Assembly (NCBI RefSeq): GCF_008087345.1
Contig: NZ_VHIB01000001.1
Coordinates: forward strand, 1,213,619-1,277,618
Direction: 5' to 3'
Origin: Nocardioides caldifontis
GTDB taxonomy: Bacteria > Actinomycetota > Actinomycetes > Propionibacteriales > Nocardioidaceae
DNA: 64,000 nucleotides
Shown: positions 29,665 to 37,330 of the stretch, piece after piece
Numbering within the stretch: the stretch's first letter is position 1
Layout: each line of letters starts with the position of its first letter
Made by a program: the position numbers and the translations under genes
The notes under the pieces: generated by a model
What the model saw: the letters and a program-made list of their open reading frames with translations, nothing else
What the model was told of the DNA's origin: nothing
Databases searched by the model: none

Positions 29665-30942
29665 TTGAGCGCACCAGTCTTCAGCCCGGCCCCCACCCAG
29701 GTCGCCGGCCGACCCGGCGCCTTCGGGAACGCCACCGGACTCGTCTGTCGCGAGTGCGGTGCGACCCAGCCGCTGGGCCCCTTCTACGCCTGTTCGGAGT
29801 GCTTCGGCCCCCTCGAGATCGGCTACGAGTTCCCGCGGGTCACCCGGGAGCAGATCGAGGCCGGCCCCAAGAACATCTGGCGCTACCAGCCGCTGCTGCC
29901 GGTGCCCGACGACATCACGAGCAGCCCGAACATGGAGCCGGGCTTCACGCGGCTCGTCGAGGCCGGCAACCTCGCCCGCGAGCTCGGCCTCCGCAAGCTG
30001 CACGTCAAGGACGACTCCGGCAACCCCACGCACTCCTTCAAGGACCGCGTCGTCGCGATCGCCCTGTCCGCCGCGCGCGAGCTCGGCTCCAAGGTCTTCG
30101 CCTGTCCCTCGACCGGCAACCTGGCGAACGCGGTCGCCGCGGCCGGTGCCCGAGCCGGCATCCGCACGGTCGTCTTCGTCCCGCACGACCTCGAGCCCGC
30201 CAAGGTGCAGATGACCGCGGTGTACGGCGGCTCGCTGGTCGCCGTCCGCGGCTCCTACGACGACGTGAACCGGCTGGCCTCCGAGATCGCCGGCGAGGAG
30301 GAGGGCTGGGCGTTCGTCAACGTCAACGTCCGCCCCTACTACGCCGAGGGGTCCAAAACGCTGGCCTTCGAGATCGCCGAGCAGCTCGGCTGGCGGCTCC
30401 CCGAGCAGGTCGTGGTCCCGGTCGCGAGCGGCTCGCAGCTGACCAAGATCGACAAGGGGTTCCAGGAGCTCATCAAGCTCGGGCTCGTCGAGGACACCCC
30501 CTACACCGTCTTCGGGGCGCAGGCCACCGGGTGCTCCCCGGTCAGCGCCGCCTTCAAGGCCGGCCACGACGTCGTACGCCCGGTCAAGCCCGACACCATC
30601 GCCAAGTCGCTGGCGATCGGCAACCCGGCCGACGGCCCCTACGTCCTCGACGTCACCCGGCGGACGGGTGGCTGCGTCGAGGACGTCACGGACGACGAGG
30701 TGCGCGAGGGGATCCTGCGGCTCGCCCGGACCGAGGGGATCTTCGCCGAGACCGCCGGGGGAGTGACCGTCGGCGTGCTGACGAAGCTGGTCCGCGAGGG
30801 GCGGCTCGACCCCGACAAGGAGACGGTCGTGCTCAACACCGGCGACGGGCTGAAGACCCTCGACGCGGTGGCCGGACGGGTGGCCCCGACGGCGACGATC
30901 GACCCGTCGTACCCGCAGTTCGTCCAGCTCGGCCTGGTCTGA
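29665..30942 (+). CDS. thrC: Threonine synthase
   Basis: A 425-residue PLP enzyme that converts O-phosphohomoserine to threonine. The N-terminal Cys-x2-Cys (28, 31) and Cys-x2-Cys (43, 46) pairs form a zinc ribbon found in this subfamily. PLP Lys126 sits in THSFKDR, and the phosphate loop is near PVASGSQ. It starts at TTG 29665, 4 bp after AAGGAGGA. An S-box riboswitch lies directly upstream. Threonine and methionine pathways compete for phosphohomoserine, so SAM control fits. cysO follows by 12 bp in the same unit. Confidence 0.92.
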   Translation: MSAPVFSPAPTQVAGRPGAFGNATGLVCRECGATQPLGPFYACSECFGPLEIGYEFPRVTREQIEAGPKNIWRYQPLLPVPDDITSSPNMEPGFTRLVEAGNLARELGLRKLHVKDDSGNPTHSFKDRVVAIALSAARELGSKVFACPSTGNLANAVAAAGARAGIRTVVFVPHDLEPAKVQMTAVYGGSLVAVRGSYDDVNRLASEIAGEEEGWAFVNVNVRPYYAEGSKTLAFEIAEQLGWRLPEQVVVPVASGSQLTKIDKGFQELIKLGLVEDTPYTVFGAQATGCSPVSAAFKAGHDVVRPVKPDTIAKSLAIGNPADGPYVLDVTRRTGGCVEDVTDDEVREGILRLARTEGIFAETAGGVTVGVLTKLVREGRLDPDKETVVLNTGDGLKTLDAVAGRVAPTATIDPSYPQFVQLGLV

Positions 30943-30954
30943 GGGAGGAGCCCC

Positions 30955-31230
30955 ATGAGCGTGCAGGTCCGGATCCCCACCATCCTCCGCACCTACACCG
31001 GCGGTGAGTCCGAGGTCAGCGCCGACGGCGCCGACCTCGCCGCGGTGCTCGACGACCTCGAGGCGAGGTACGCCGGGATCAAGGCGCGGATCGTCGACGA
31101 GACCGGCGAGCTGCGCCGGTTCGTGAACGTCTACGTCGGCAACGACGACGTCCGGTTCCTCGAGGGGCTCGGCACCGCCACCCCCGACGGCACCAAGATC
31201 TCGGTCATCCCGGCGGTCGCCGGGGGCTGA
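30955..31230 (+). CDS. cysO: CysO-like sulfur-carrier protein (MoaD/ThiS family)
   Basis: A 91-residue ubiquitin-fold sulfur carrier. It ends in VAGG, whose terminal Gly is adenylated and then thiocarboxylated, and the central segments TYTGG, RFVNVYV and PAVAGG closely follow mycobacterial CysO. CysO-SH supplies sulfur to O-phosphoserine through CysM, giving cysteine after cleavage by the Mec peptidase; cysM and mec are not in this window. It is placed after thrC, behind the SAM riboswitch, which would couple cysteine-sulfur supply to SAM level. Confidence 0.9.
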   Translation: MSVQVRIPTILRTYTGGESEVSADGADLAAVLDDLEARYAGIKARIVDETGELRRFVNVYVGNDDVRFLEGLGTATPDGTKISVIPAVAGG

Positions 31231-31299
31231 GCCCAAGCTGAACCCAGCCTGGTCCGCGGCCCGCCCACGAGAGGGGTGGCCGCAGGTCCAGCCCGGTTG

Positions 31300-31313
31300 T
31301 GGGAACGCTCCCA
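31300..31313. promoter_or_regulatory. CelR-like (LacI-family) operator, strong site
   Basis: TGGGAACGCTCCCA is almost identical to the cellobiose-responsive CelR operator TGGGAGCGCTCCCA. It lies before a TTGACA box (31321-31326). A weaker second site is at 31354. Confidence 0.7.
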
Positions 31314-31353
31314 TCCCCCCTTGACACGGCAGTGTGGCGGCCGTCCCAGTCTG

Positions 31354-31367
31354 TGGGAACGTTTCTC
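31354..31367. promoter_or_regulatory. CelR-like operator, weaker half-matched site
   Basis: TGGGAACGTTTCTC keeps the left half and centre of the LacI-type operator but has a degraded right half. It lies directly before the truncated LacI-family frame. Confidence 0.5.
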
Positions 31368-31374
31368 ACGCCGG

Positions 31375-32106
31375 GTGGGGCGCGGACGGCAGCTGGTGCT
31401 GCTGCTGTCGCAGGCCGGCCAGCGCAGCGCCAACCTCGAGGGGTACCTCAGCCGCCAGCACGTCGACGGCGTCCTCCTGCTCTCCCTCCACGACGACGAC
31501 GCGCTGCCCCGGGTGATCCGCTCGCGGTCGCTGCCGATGGTGTTCGGCGGCCGCCCGGCCAACGGCGAGCTGGCGTCGTACGTCGACGTCGACAACGTGC
31601 ACGGCGCCCGGCTGGCCGTCCAGCACCTGCTGGACCGGGGCTGTTCGGCCGTGGCCGCGGTCACCGGACCGCGGGACATGGTCGCCGGCCGGGACCGGTA
31701 CGCCGGCTACGTCGCCGCGCTGGAGGGCGCAGGACTGGAGGTCGACGAGGAGCTGGTCGTCGAGGGCGACTTCAGCCAGGTGAGTGGGGCCCGCGCCGTC
31801 GCCGAGCTCCTCGAGCGCCGGCCCGACGTGGACGCGGTGTTCTGCGCCAACGACCCGATGGCCGCCGGTGCGCTGCAACAGCTGCGGGACGCCGGCAGGC
31901 GGGTGCCCGAGGACGTCGCGGTCGTGGGGTTCGACGACTCGCCGCTGGCGACCACGACCCACCCGCCGCTGACGTCGGTGCACCAGTCGCCCGAGCACAT
32001 GGGGGCGGCGATGGTGGCGCTCCTGCTGGAGCGGCTCGCGGACCCGGACGCCCCGCCGCGCTCGGAGGTGCTGGAGACCCGGCTCGTGGTGCGCGAGAGC
32101 AGCTGA
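31375..32106 (+). pseudogene. LacI-family regulator lacking its DNA-binding domain
   Basis: About 243 residues match the sugar-binding core of LacI/CelR-type repressors (HVDGVLLLSLHDDD, RGCSAVAAVTGP, VFCANDPMAAGAL, VAVVGFDDSPLATTT, PPLTSVHQ). The usual first 90 residues, including the helix-turn-helix and hinge, are absent; upstream sequence in frame is a promoter with two operators. The frame is intact to the stop, and GTG 31375 could start it, but there is no Shine-Dalgarno. A deletion that joined an operator region to the 3' part of a regulator gene would explain this. It cannot repress on its own. Confidence 0.8.
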
Positions 32107-32116
32107 AGGCGGGGAA

Positions 32117-32161
32117 GCTGATGGTGGCTCAGCTGATGGTGGCTCAGCTGATGGTGGCGAG
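32117..32161. repeat. Tandem 15-bp repeat, three copies
   Basis: Three adjacent copies of GCTGATGGTGGCTCA (32117-32131, 32132-32146, and 32147-32161 with two changes). It begins just after the truncated LacI frame and runs through the end of the small Cys-rich gene on the other strand. Confidence 0.85.
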
Positions 32162-32305
32162 CCGCTGGGTGTCGACGCGGTGGCCGCAGCGCGGGCAGTA
32201 GCCGGTGCTGCAGAGGTCAAGCTCTTGGCCGCAACCGCACTCGGTGCGGTGCTGGGCCTCGGCGTGGTTGTCGTGCTCCTCGATGCGGCGGAAGTTCTCT
32301 GCCAT
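32144..32305 (-). CDS. Small Cys-rich (zinc-ribbon-like) protein
   Basis: A 53-residue hypothetical protein. The C-terminal half contains TECGCGQELDLCSTGYCPRC with five to six Cys, consistent with one structural zinc site. ATG 32305 has GGGGAC upstream. The last codons lie in a tandem repeat. No named family is recognised. Length and cysteine pattern resemble small zinc-ribbon proteins common in actinobacteria. Confidence 0.55.
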   Translation of the reverse strand: MAENFRRIEEHDNHAEAQHRTECGCGQELDLCSTGYCPRCGHRVDTQRLATIS

Positions 32306-32372
32306 GGTGTGTCCCCGTTCGTCCCGTTCTTTCGAGGATGATCGGCGGATCCGGACCGGACATGAGGCGGAC

Positions 32373-32389
32373 GGCCCTTCCGGAGGGCC
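32373..32389. terminator. Short hairpin in the intergenic region before groL
   Basis: GGCCCT (32373-32378) and AGGGCC (32384-32389) pair around TCCGG. It may terminate leftward or rightward transcription; there is no T-run. Confidence 0.4.
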
Positions 32390-32459
32390 GGAGCGCGGGG
32401 CCGGCGCGGGTCGGAGGTCCCGGGCCCCTCGCGGCCTTGCGGAAAGGGCGAAAAATAGC

Positions 32460-32492
32460 TGGCCGGAGAAGCGCGTCGCGCTCCTCCGGCCA
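32460..32492. terminator. Long hairpin before groL
   Basis: A 16-bp stem with one mismatch (32460-32475 with 32477-32492) forms a large hairpin. The 513-bp stretch 32306-32818 between the small Cys-rich gene and groL holds this hairpin, a shorter one and two CIRCE elements; I see no gene in it. Confidence 0.55.
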
Positions 32493-32634
32493 AGACCCCG
32501 TCGCACCCACGAGGTGCACTCACAGTAGGGAGGGTGCGCCCGAGGGGTCAATGACGAAAGTGGGCCACCTCGCGCATCGTCCGATCCGGCGGTCTGCCCG
32601 GGTCGGGCGACGGCGGCGGAGCCCTCCCGACTGC

Positions 32635-32661
32635 CTTGCACTCGTCAGGGGCGAGTGCTAA
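32635..32661 (+). promoter_or_regulatory. CIRCE element 1 (HrcA operator)
   Basis: CTTGCACTC, 9 bp, GAGTGCTAA. The right arm is perfect and the left differs from TTAGCACTC at two positions. CIRCE is bound by the heat-shock repressor HrcA. Confidence 0.85.
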
Positions 32662-32668
32662 ACATGGG

Positions 32669-32695
32669 TTAGCACTCTCACTCTGAGAGTGACAG
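32669..32695 (+). promoter_or_regulatory. CIRCE element 2 (HrcA operator)
   Basis: TTAGCACTC (perfect left arm), 9 bp, GAGTGACAG (right arm with four differences from GAGTGCTAA). It lies 7 bp after the first CIRCE. Double CIRCE sites occur before other actinobacterial groEL genes. Confidence 0.75.
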
Positions 32696-32803
32696 CACGG
32701 GCCGGGGAGACGAGGTCCTCAGCGCCGGCGGGAAGGGTCCGCCGGGCAGCCGGATCGTCCGTCGCGGGCGTCCCTCCGGGCCACCACCGAACTCTACGCG
32801 TGA

Positions 32804-34447
<1,644 letters not shown>

Positions 34448-34481
34448 TCCAGCTGTTCCACCTGCTTCACTGCTTCACCTG

Positions 34482-34513
34482 CGAGGGGCTCGGTCTGCGG
34501 ACCGGGCCCCTCG
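34482..34513 (+). terminator. Terminator after groL
   Basis: 34482-34495 pairs with 34500-34513 (14 bp, one G-T pair) around a TGCG loop, 35 bp after the groL stop. Confidence 0.75.
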
Positions 34514-34516
34514 TCC

Positions 34517-34589
34517 AATTCCCAGGGCACCATGGGAATTCGACGACGTCGGGGAGCCGGTGATCCACCAGGTGCACCACGGGCTCCCC
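34517..34589 (+). repeat. Left double-hairpin repeat (A-B) of the AbiEi/DUF559 unit
   Basis: Hairpin A pairs AATTCCCA (34517-34524) with TGGGAATT (34533-34540). Hairpin B pairs GGGGAGCC (34551-34558) with GGCTCCCC (34582-34589). The order is A then B, towards the gene. The inverted counterpart is at 35620-35702. Confidence 0.8.
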
Positions 34590-34669
34590 AATCCGTCGAC
34601 CGACTGTCCTCTCCACAGGACACCGTCACGTGGTGGAGCTCGTGACGGGCTGCCCAGCACCTTGACGGG

Positions 34670-35617
34670 ATGCATCAGGCCATCCGCCCCTTCCTGGACG
34701 ACCAGTCCGGCGTCGTCACCCGCAAGCAGGCTCTCGCCGCGGGGCTCGCCCCTCACGACCTCGCCCGGCTCGTACGCCGCCGCGAGCTGGCGCCACTTCA
34801 TCCCGGCGTCTTCGTCGACCACACCGGCCAGCCGACCTTCCTGCAGCGGGCCTGGGGCGGCGTGCTGCTCCTGGAGCCCGCGGCGCTGGCCGGCCACTCG
34901 GCGCTCCGTGCCTTCGAGGGGCCGGGGAGCGCCCGCGCGGCCCAGCCGGTCCAGGTGGTCGTCGCGTGGGAGCGGCGGGTCCGCCCACCGGCCGGGATCG
35001 AGGTCGCCCGGTGCCGTGCCTTCGAGGAACGCGTGCAGTGGAACCTCGGCCCTCCGCGGCTCCGCTACGAGGAGGCTGCGCTCGACGTCGCCGCCGAGGC
35101 CACGAGCGACCTGGCTGCGTTGGGCGAGCTCTCCCGGGTGATCCAGTCGCGGCGGACCACCGCGGCGAGACTCCAGGTCGCCGTCGAGCGCCGTACCCGC
35201 TACCCCCGTCGGAGGTGGATCATCGACGTGCTCGGCGACGTCGCGGCCGGCACCTGCTCGGTCCTGGAGCACGGCTACCTGCACCGGGTCGAGCGGCCGC
35301 ACGGCCTGGCTCCGGCCCGACGGCAGGTGCGGGACCGGGTGGGGCCCGGTGTCGTCTACCGGGACGTGCTCTACGAGTGCGGGGTGGTCGGCGAGCTCGA
35401 CGGCCGGCTGTTCCACGACACCACCGCGCAGCGGGACCGTGACTACGACCGGGACCTCGTCGTCGCCGGTGACGGTGGGCTCACCGTGCGGATGTCCTAC
35501 GGCCAGGTCTTCGACCGTGCGTGCTGGACCGCGTTCCACATCGGCCGGGTGCTCGCCCGGGCGGGGTGGACGGGCACCTTCCGCCGGTGCGGGCCGACCT
35601 GCGGCGCTCCCGGATGA
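34670..35617 (+). CDS. AbiEi-type winged-helix plus DUF559 (Vsr-like) protein
   Basis: A 315-residue protein. Residues 1-45 (GVVTRKQALAAGL, then LARLVRRRELAPLHPGVF) form the winged-helix domain that starts type IV AbiEi antitoxins. The C-terminal third is a DUF559/Vsr-like PD-(D/E)xK region: GELDGRLFHD with Glu242 and Asp244, then QRDRDYDRDL and RMSYGQVF. Nuclease activity is plausible but unproven. No AbiEii toxin gene is next to it, so a classical toxin-antitoxin pair is unlikely. Related genes occur in several copies in actinobacterial genomes as I recall. The Shine-Dalgarno is weak. It is flanked by inverted hairpin repeats. Confidence 0.75.
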   Translation: MHQAIRPFLDDQSGVVTRKQALAAGLAPHDLARLVRRRELAPLHPGVFVDHTGQPTFLQRAWGGVLLLEPAALAGHSALRAFEGPGSARAAQPVQVVVAWERRVRPPAGIEVARCRAFEERVQWNLGPPRLRYEEAALDVAAEATSDLAALGELSRVIQSRRTTAARLQVAVERRTRYPRRRWIIDVLGDVAAGTCSVLEHGYLHRVERPHGLAPARRQVRDRVGPGVVYRDVLYECGVVGELDGRLFHDTTAQRDRDYDRDLVVAGDGGLTVRMSYGQVFDRACWTAFHIGRVLARAGWTGTFRRCGPTCGAPG

Positions 35618-35619
35618 TC

Positions 35620-35702
35620 GGGGAGCCTGTGGTGCACCTGGTGCGTCACGGGCTCCCCGGTCTCCCCGGTGCCCGCAAAATCCCATGGTGGCATGGGAAT
35701 TT
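35620..35702 (-). repeat. Right double-hairpin repeat (B'-A') of the AbiEi/DUF559 unit
   Basis: It begins two bases after the stop codon. Hairpin B' pairs GGGGAGCC (35620-35627) with GGCTCCCC (35651-35658). Hairpin A' pairs AAAATCCCA (35677-35685) with TGGGAATTT (35694-35702), with one mismatch. The order is reversed relative to the left repeat. Confidence 0.8.
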
Positions 35703-35716
35703 GCGCTCCCGGCGGG

Positions 35717-36355
35717 TCAGAGGACGGCGCGGGGCCGGTACTGGACGCTGATCCGGGGGCCACACGGGCGGGCCGACTTGGGGACGGCGTGCTCCCAGGT
35801 GCGCTGGCACGAGCCGCCCATCACCAGCAGGTCGCCGTGGCCGAGCGAGAACCCCAGGGTCCGGCCGGCGCCACCGCCGTTGGGCCGGAGCAGCAGCCGG
35901 CGGGCCTCGCCGAGGGAGAGGATCGCGACCATCGTGTCCTCGTTGCGGCCCCGGCCGATGCGGTCGCCGTGCCAGGCAACGCTGTCCCGGCCGTCTCGGT
36001 AGTAGCAGAGGCCGCTGGTGCGGAACCGTTCGCCGAGCTCGGGCTCGTAGTGGTCGCCCAGCTGCTCACGCCCTTCCTCGAGCAGCGGGTGGGGGAGCGT
36101 GTCGTGCTCGCCGTAGAACGAGAGCAGCCGGGGGACGTCGACCACGCGCTCGTACATCTGGCGGCGCTCGGCGCGCCAGGGCACCGTGTCGACGAGCTCG
36201 GCGAAGAGCTGGTCGGCGCCGGAGAGCCATCCGGGCAGGTGGTCGACCCACGCCCCGCGGGTCAGCGTGGTGCGCCGGACGTGCCCGGCCAACGGGCCGA
36301 AGGCCGGCCCGTCGTCGACGGCGGCCTCGAACAGCGACGGCTGGAGATCGAGCAT
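35717..36355 (-). CDS. alkB: AlkB-family alkylated-DNA dioxygenase
   Basis: A 212-residue Fe(II)/2-oxoglutarate dioxygenase that repairs alkylated bases by oxidative dealkylation. The iron ligands are His129 and Asp131 in WHGD and His189 in WEHAV; Arg201 in RISVQYR binds 2-oxoglutarate. ATG 36355 is preferred over the upstream in-frame ATG at 36382 because conserved sequence begins at MLDLQPSLF and the SOS box overlaps the latter. The LexA box 20 bp upstream indicates SOS induction. Its stop lies 15 bp from the hairpin repeat. Confidence 0.9.
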   Translation of the reverse strand: MLDLQPSLFEAAVDDGPAFGPLAGHVRRTTLTRGAWVDHLPGWLSGADQLFAELVDTVPWRAERRQMYERVVDVPRLLSFYGEHDTLPHPLLEEGREQLGDHYEPELGERFRTSGLCYYRDGRDSVAWHGDRIGRGRNEDTMVAILSLGEARRLLLRPNGGGAGRTLGFSLGHGDLLVMGGSCQRTWEHAVPKSARPCGPRISVQYRPRAVL

Positions 36356-36374
36356 GCCCACACGGTACGACGGT

Positions 36375-36390
36375 TCGAACACATGTTCTA
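36375..36390. promoter_or_regulatory. LexA (SOS) box of alkB
   Basis: TCGAACACATGTTCTA matches the actinobacterial SOS consensus TCGAAC-N4-GTTCGA with one mismatch. It lies 20 bp upstream of the alkB ATG, where LexA would block transcription. Confidence 0.85.
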
Positions 36391-36550
36391 CCCCGACCCG
36401 GAAATCGGTCAGGGAGGGACCAGGGTCCCTTCAGGGAGCGTCGGGGGTGGAATCGGGTGGAGCTCTGTCGGAGGCGGAGGCTACGTTCGACGGAGTCCGG
36501 GTGGGTGCACGCTCGGGCGCGGGGGAGTGCCATCGAGCCGGAGGAGAACC

Positions 36551-37327
36551 GTGACCGAGCAGACCGCCCTCAGCCCCCAGACGACCGGGGTCGCCGCCCA
36601 GGTGCGCGGCCTGACGAAGGTCTACGGATCCGGACAGGCGGAGGTCCGGGCCCTCGACGGGGTGACCCTCGACTTCCACGAGCGGCAGTTCACCGCGGTC
36701 ATGGGCCCCTCCGGGTCCGGGAAGTCGACGCTGATGCACTGCTGCGCCGCGCTCGACCGGGCCACCGACGGCACCGTCGTCGTGGGCGGCACCGACCTCG
36801 CGTCGCTCAAGGACAAGCAGCTGACGAGGCTCCGCCGCGACCGGATCGGCTTCGTCTTCCAGTCCTTCAACCTGGTCCCGACGCTGACGGCGCGGGAGAA
36901 CATCCTGCTCCCGATGTCGATCGCGGGGCGCAAGCCCGACCAGGAGTGGTACGACCTGGTCATCGACACCGTCGGGCTCGCCGACCGGCTCGACCACCGT
37001 CCCAACGAGCTCTCCGGCGGGCAGCAGCAGCGGGTCGCGGTGGCGCGGGCGCTGGTGAGCCGGCCGTCGATCGTCTTCGCCGACGAGCCGACCGGCAACC
37101 TCGACAGCCGGTCCGGGGCCGAGGTGCTCTCGCTGCTCAAGCGCTCCGTCGACGAGTTCGGCCAGACGGTCGTGATGGTCACCCACGACCCGGTCGCCGC
37201 CGGCTACACCGACCGGGTCGTCTTCCTCGCCGACGGCAAGGTCGTCGACGAGCTCCGCCAGCCGACCGCCGAGAGCGTCCTCGAGCGGATGACGATGTTC
37301 GCCGCCCCGGCGGCCAACGAGGGCTGA
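36551..37327 (+). CDS. ABC transporter ATP-binding protein (MacB/LolD type)
   Basis: A 258-residue ATPase. Walker A is GPSGSGKST (52-60); LSGGQQQR is the signature; the Walker B end is VFADEPTGNLDS, typical of the MacB/LolD/FtsE subgroup. GTG 36551 has GGAGAA upstream; the long open frame before it is not coding. It works with the FtsX-type permease 3 bp downstream, probably as an exporter or as a mechanotransmission complex. Substrate unknown. Confidence 0.92.
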   Translation: MTEQTALSPQTTGVAAQVRGLTKVYGSGQAEVRALDGVTLDFHERQFTAVMGPSGSGKSTLMHCCAALDRATDGTVVVGGTDLASLKDKQLTRLRRDRIGFVFQSFNLVPTLTARENILLPMSIAGRKPDQEWYDLVIDTVGLADRLDHRPNELSGGQQQRVAVARALVSRPSIVFADEPTGNLDSRSGAEVLSLLKRSVDEFGQTVVMVTHDPVAAGYTDRVVFLADGKVVDELRQPTAESVLERMTMFAAPAANEG

Positions 37328-37330
37328 GCG

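Larger units (their letters stand above)
34517..35702. mobile_element. Candidate single-gene element bounded by inverted double hairpins
   Basis: The gene at 34670-35617 is enclosed by related repeats in order A-B-gene-B'-A'. The right repeat resembles the reverse complement of the left over the B hairpin, differing at four bases in about 39. The layout is like REP sequences around RAYT genes, but the protein here has a nuclease-like C-terminal domain and no transposase. No target-site duplication could be established by eye. It lies neatly between the groL terminator and alkB. Mobility is an inference. Confidence 0.4.

Noticed and set aside
34670..35617. A complete type IV toxin-antitoxin pair
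   Set aside because: Only the AbiEi-like N-terminal domain is present; no AbiEii nucleotidyltransferase toxin gene is adjacent. The fused domain is DUF559-like.
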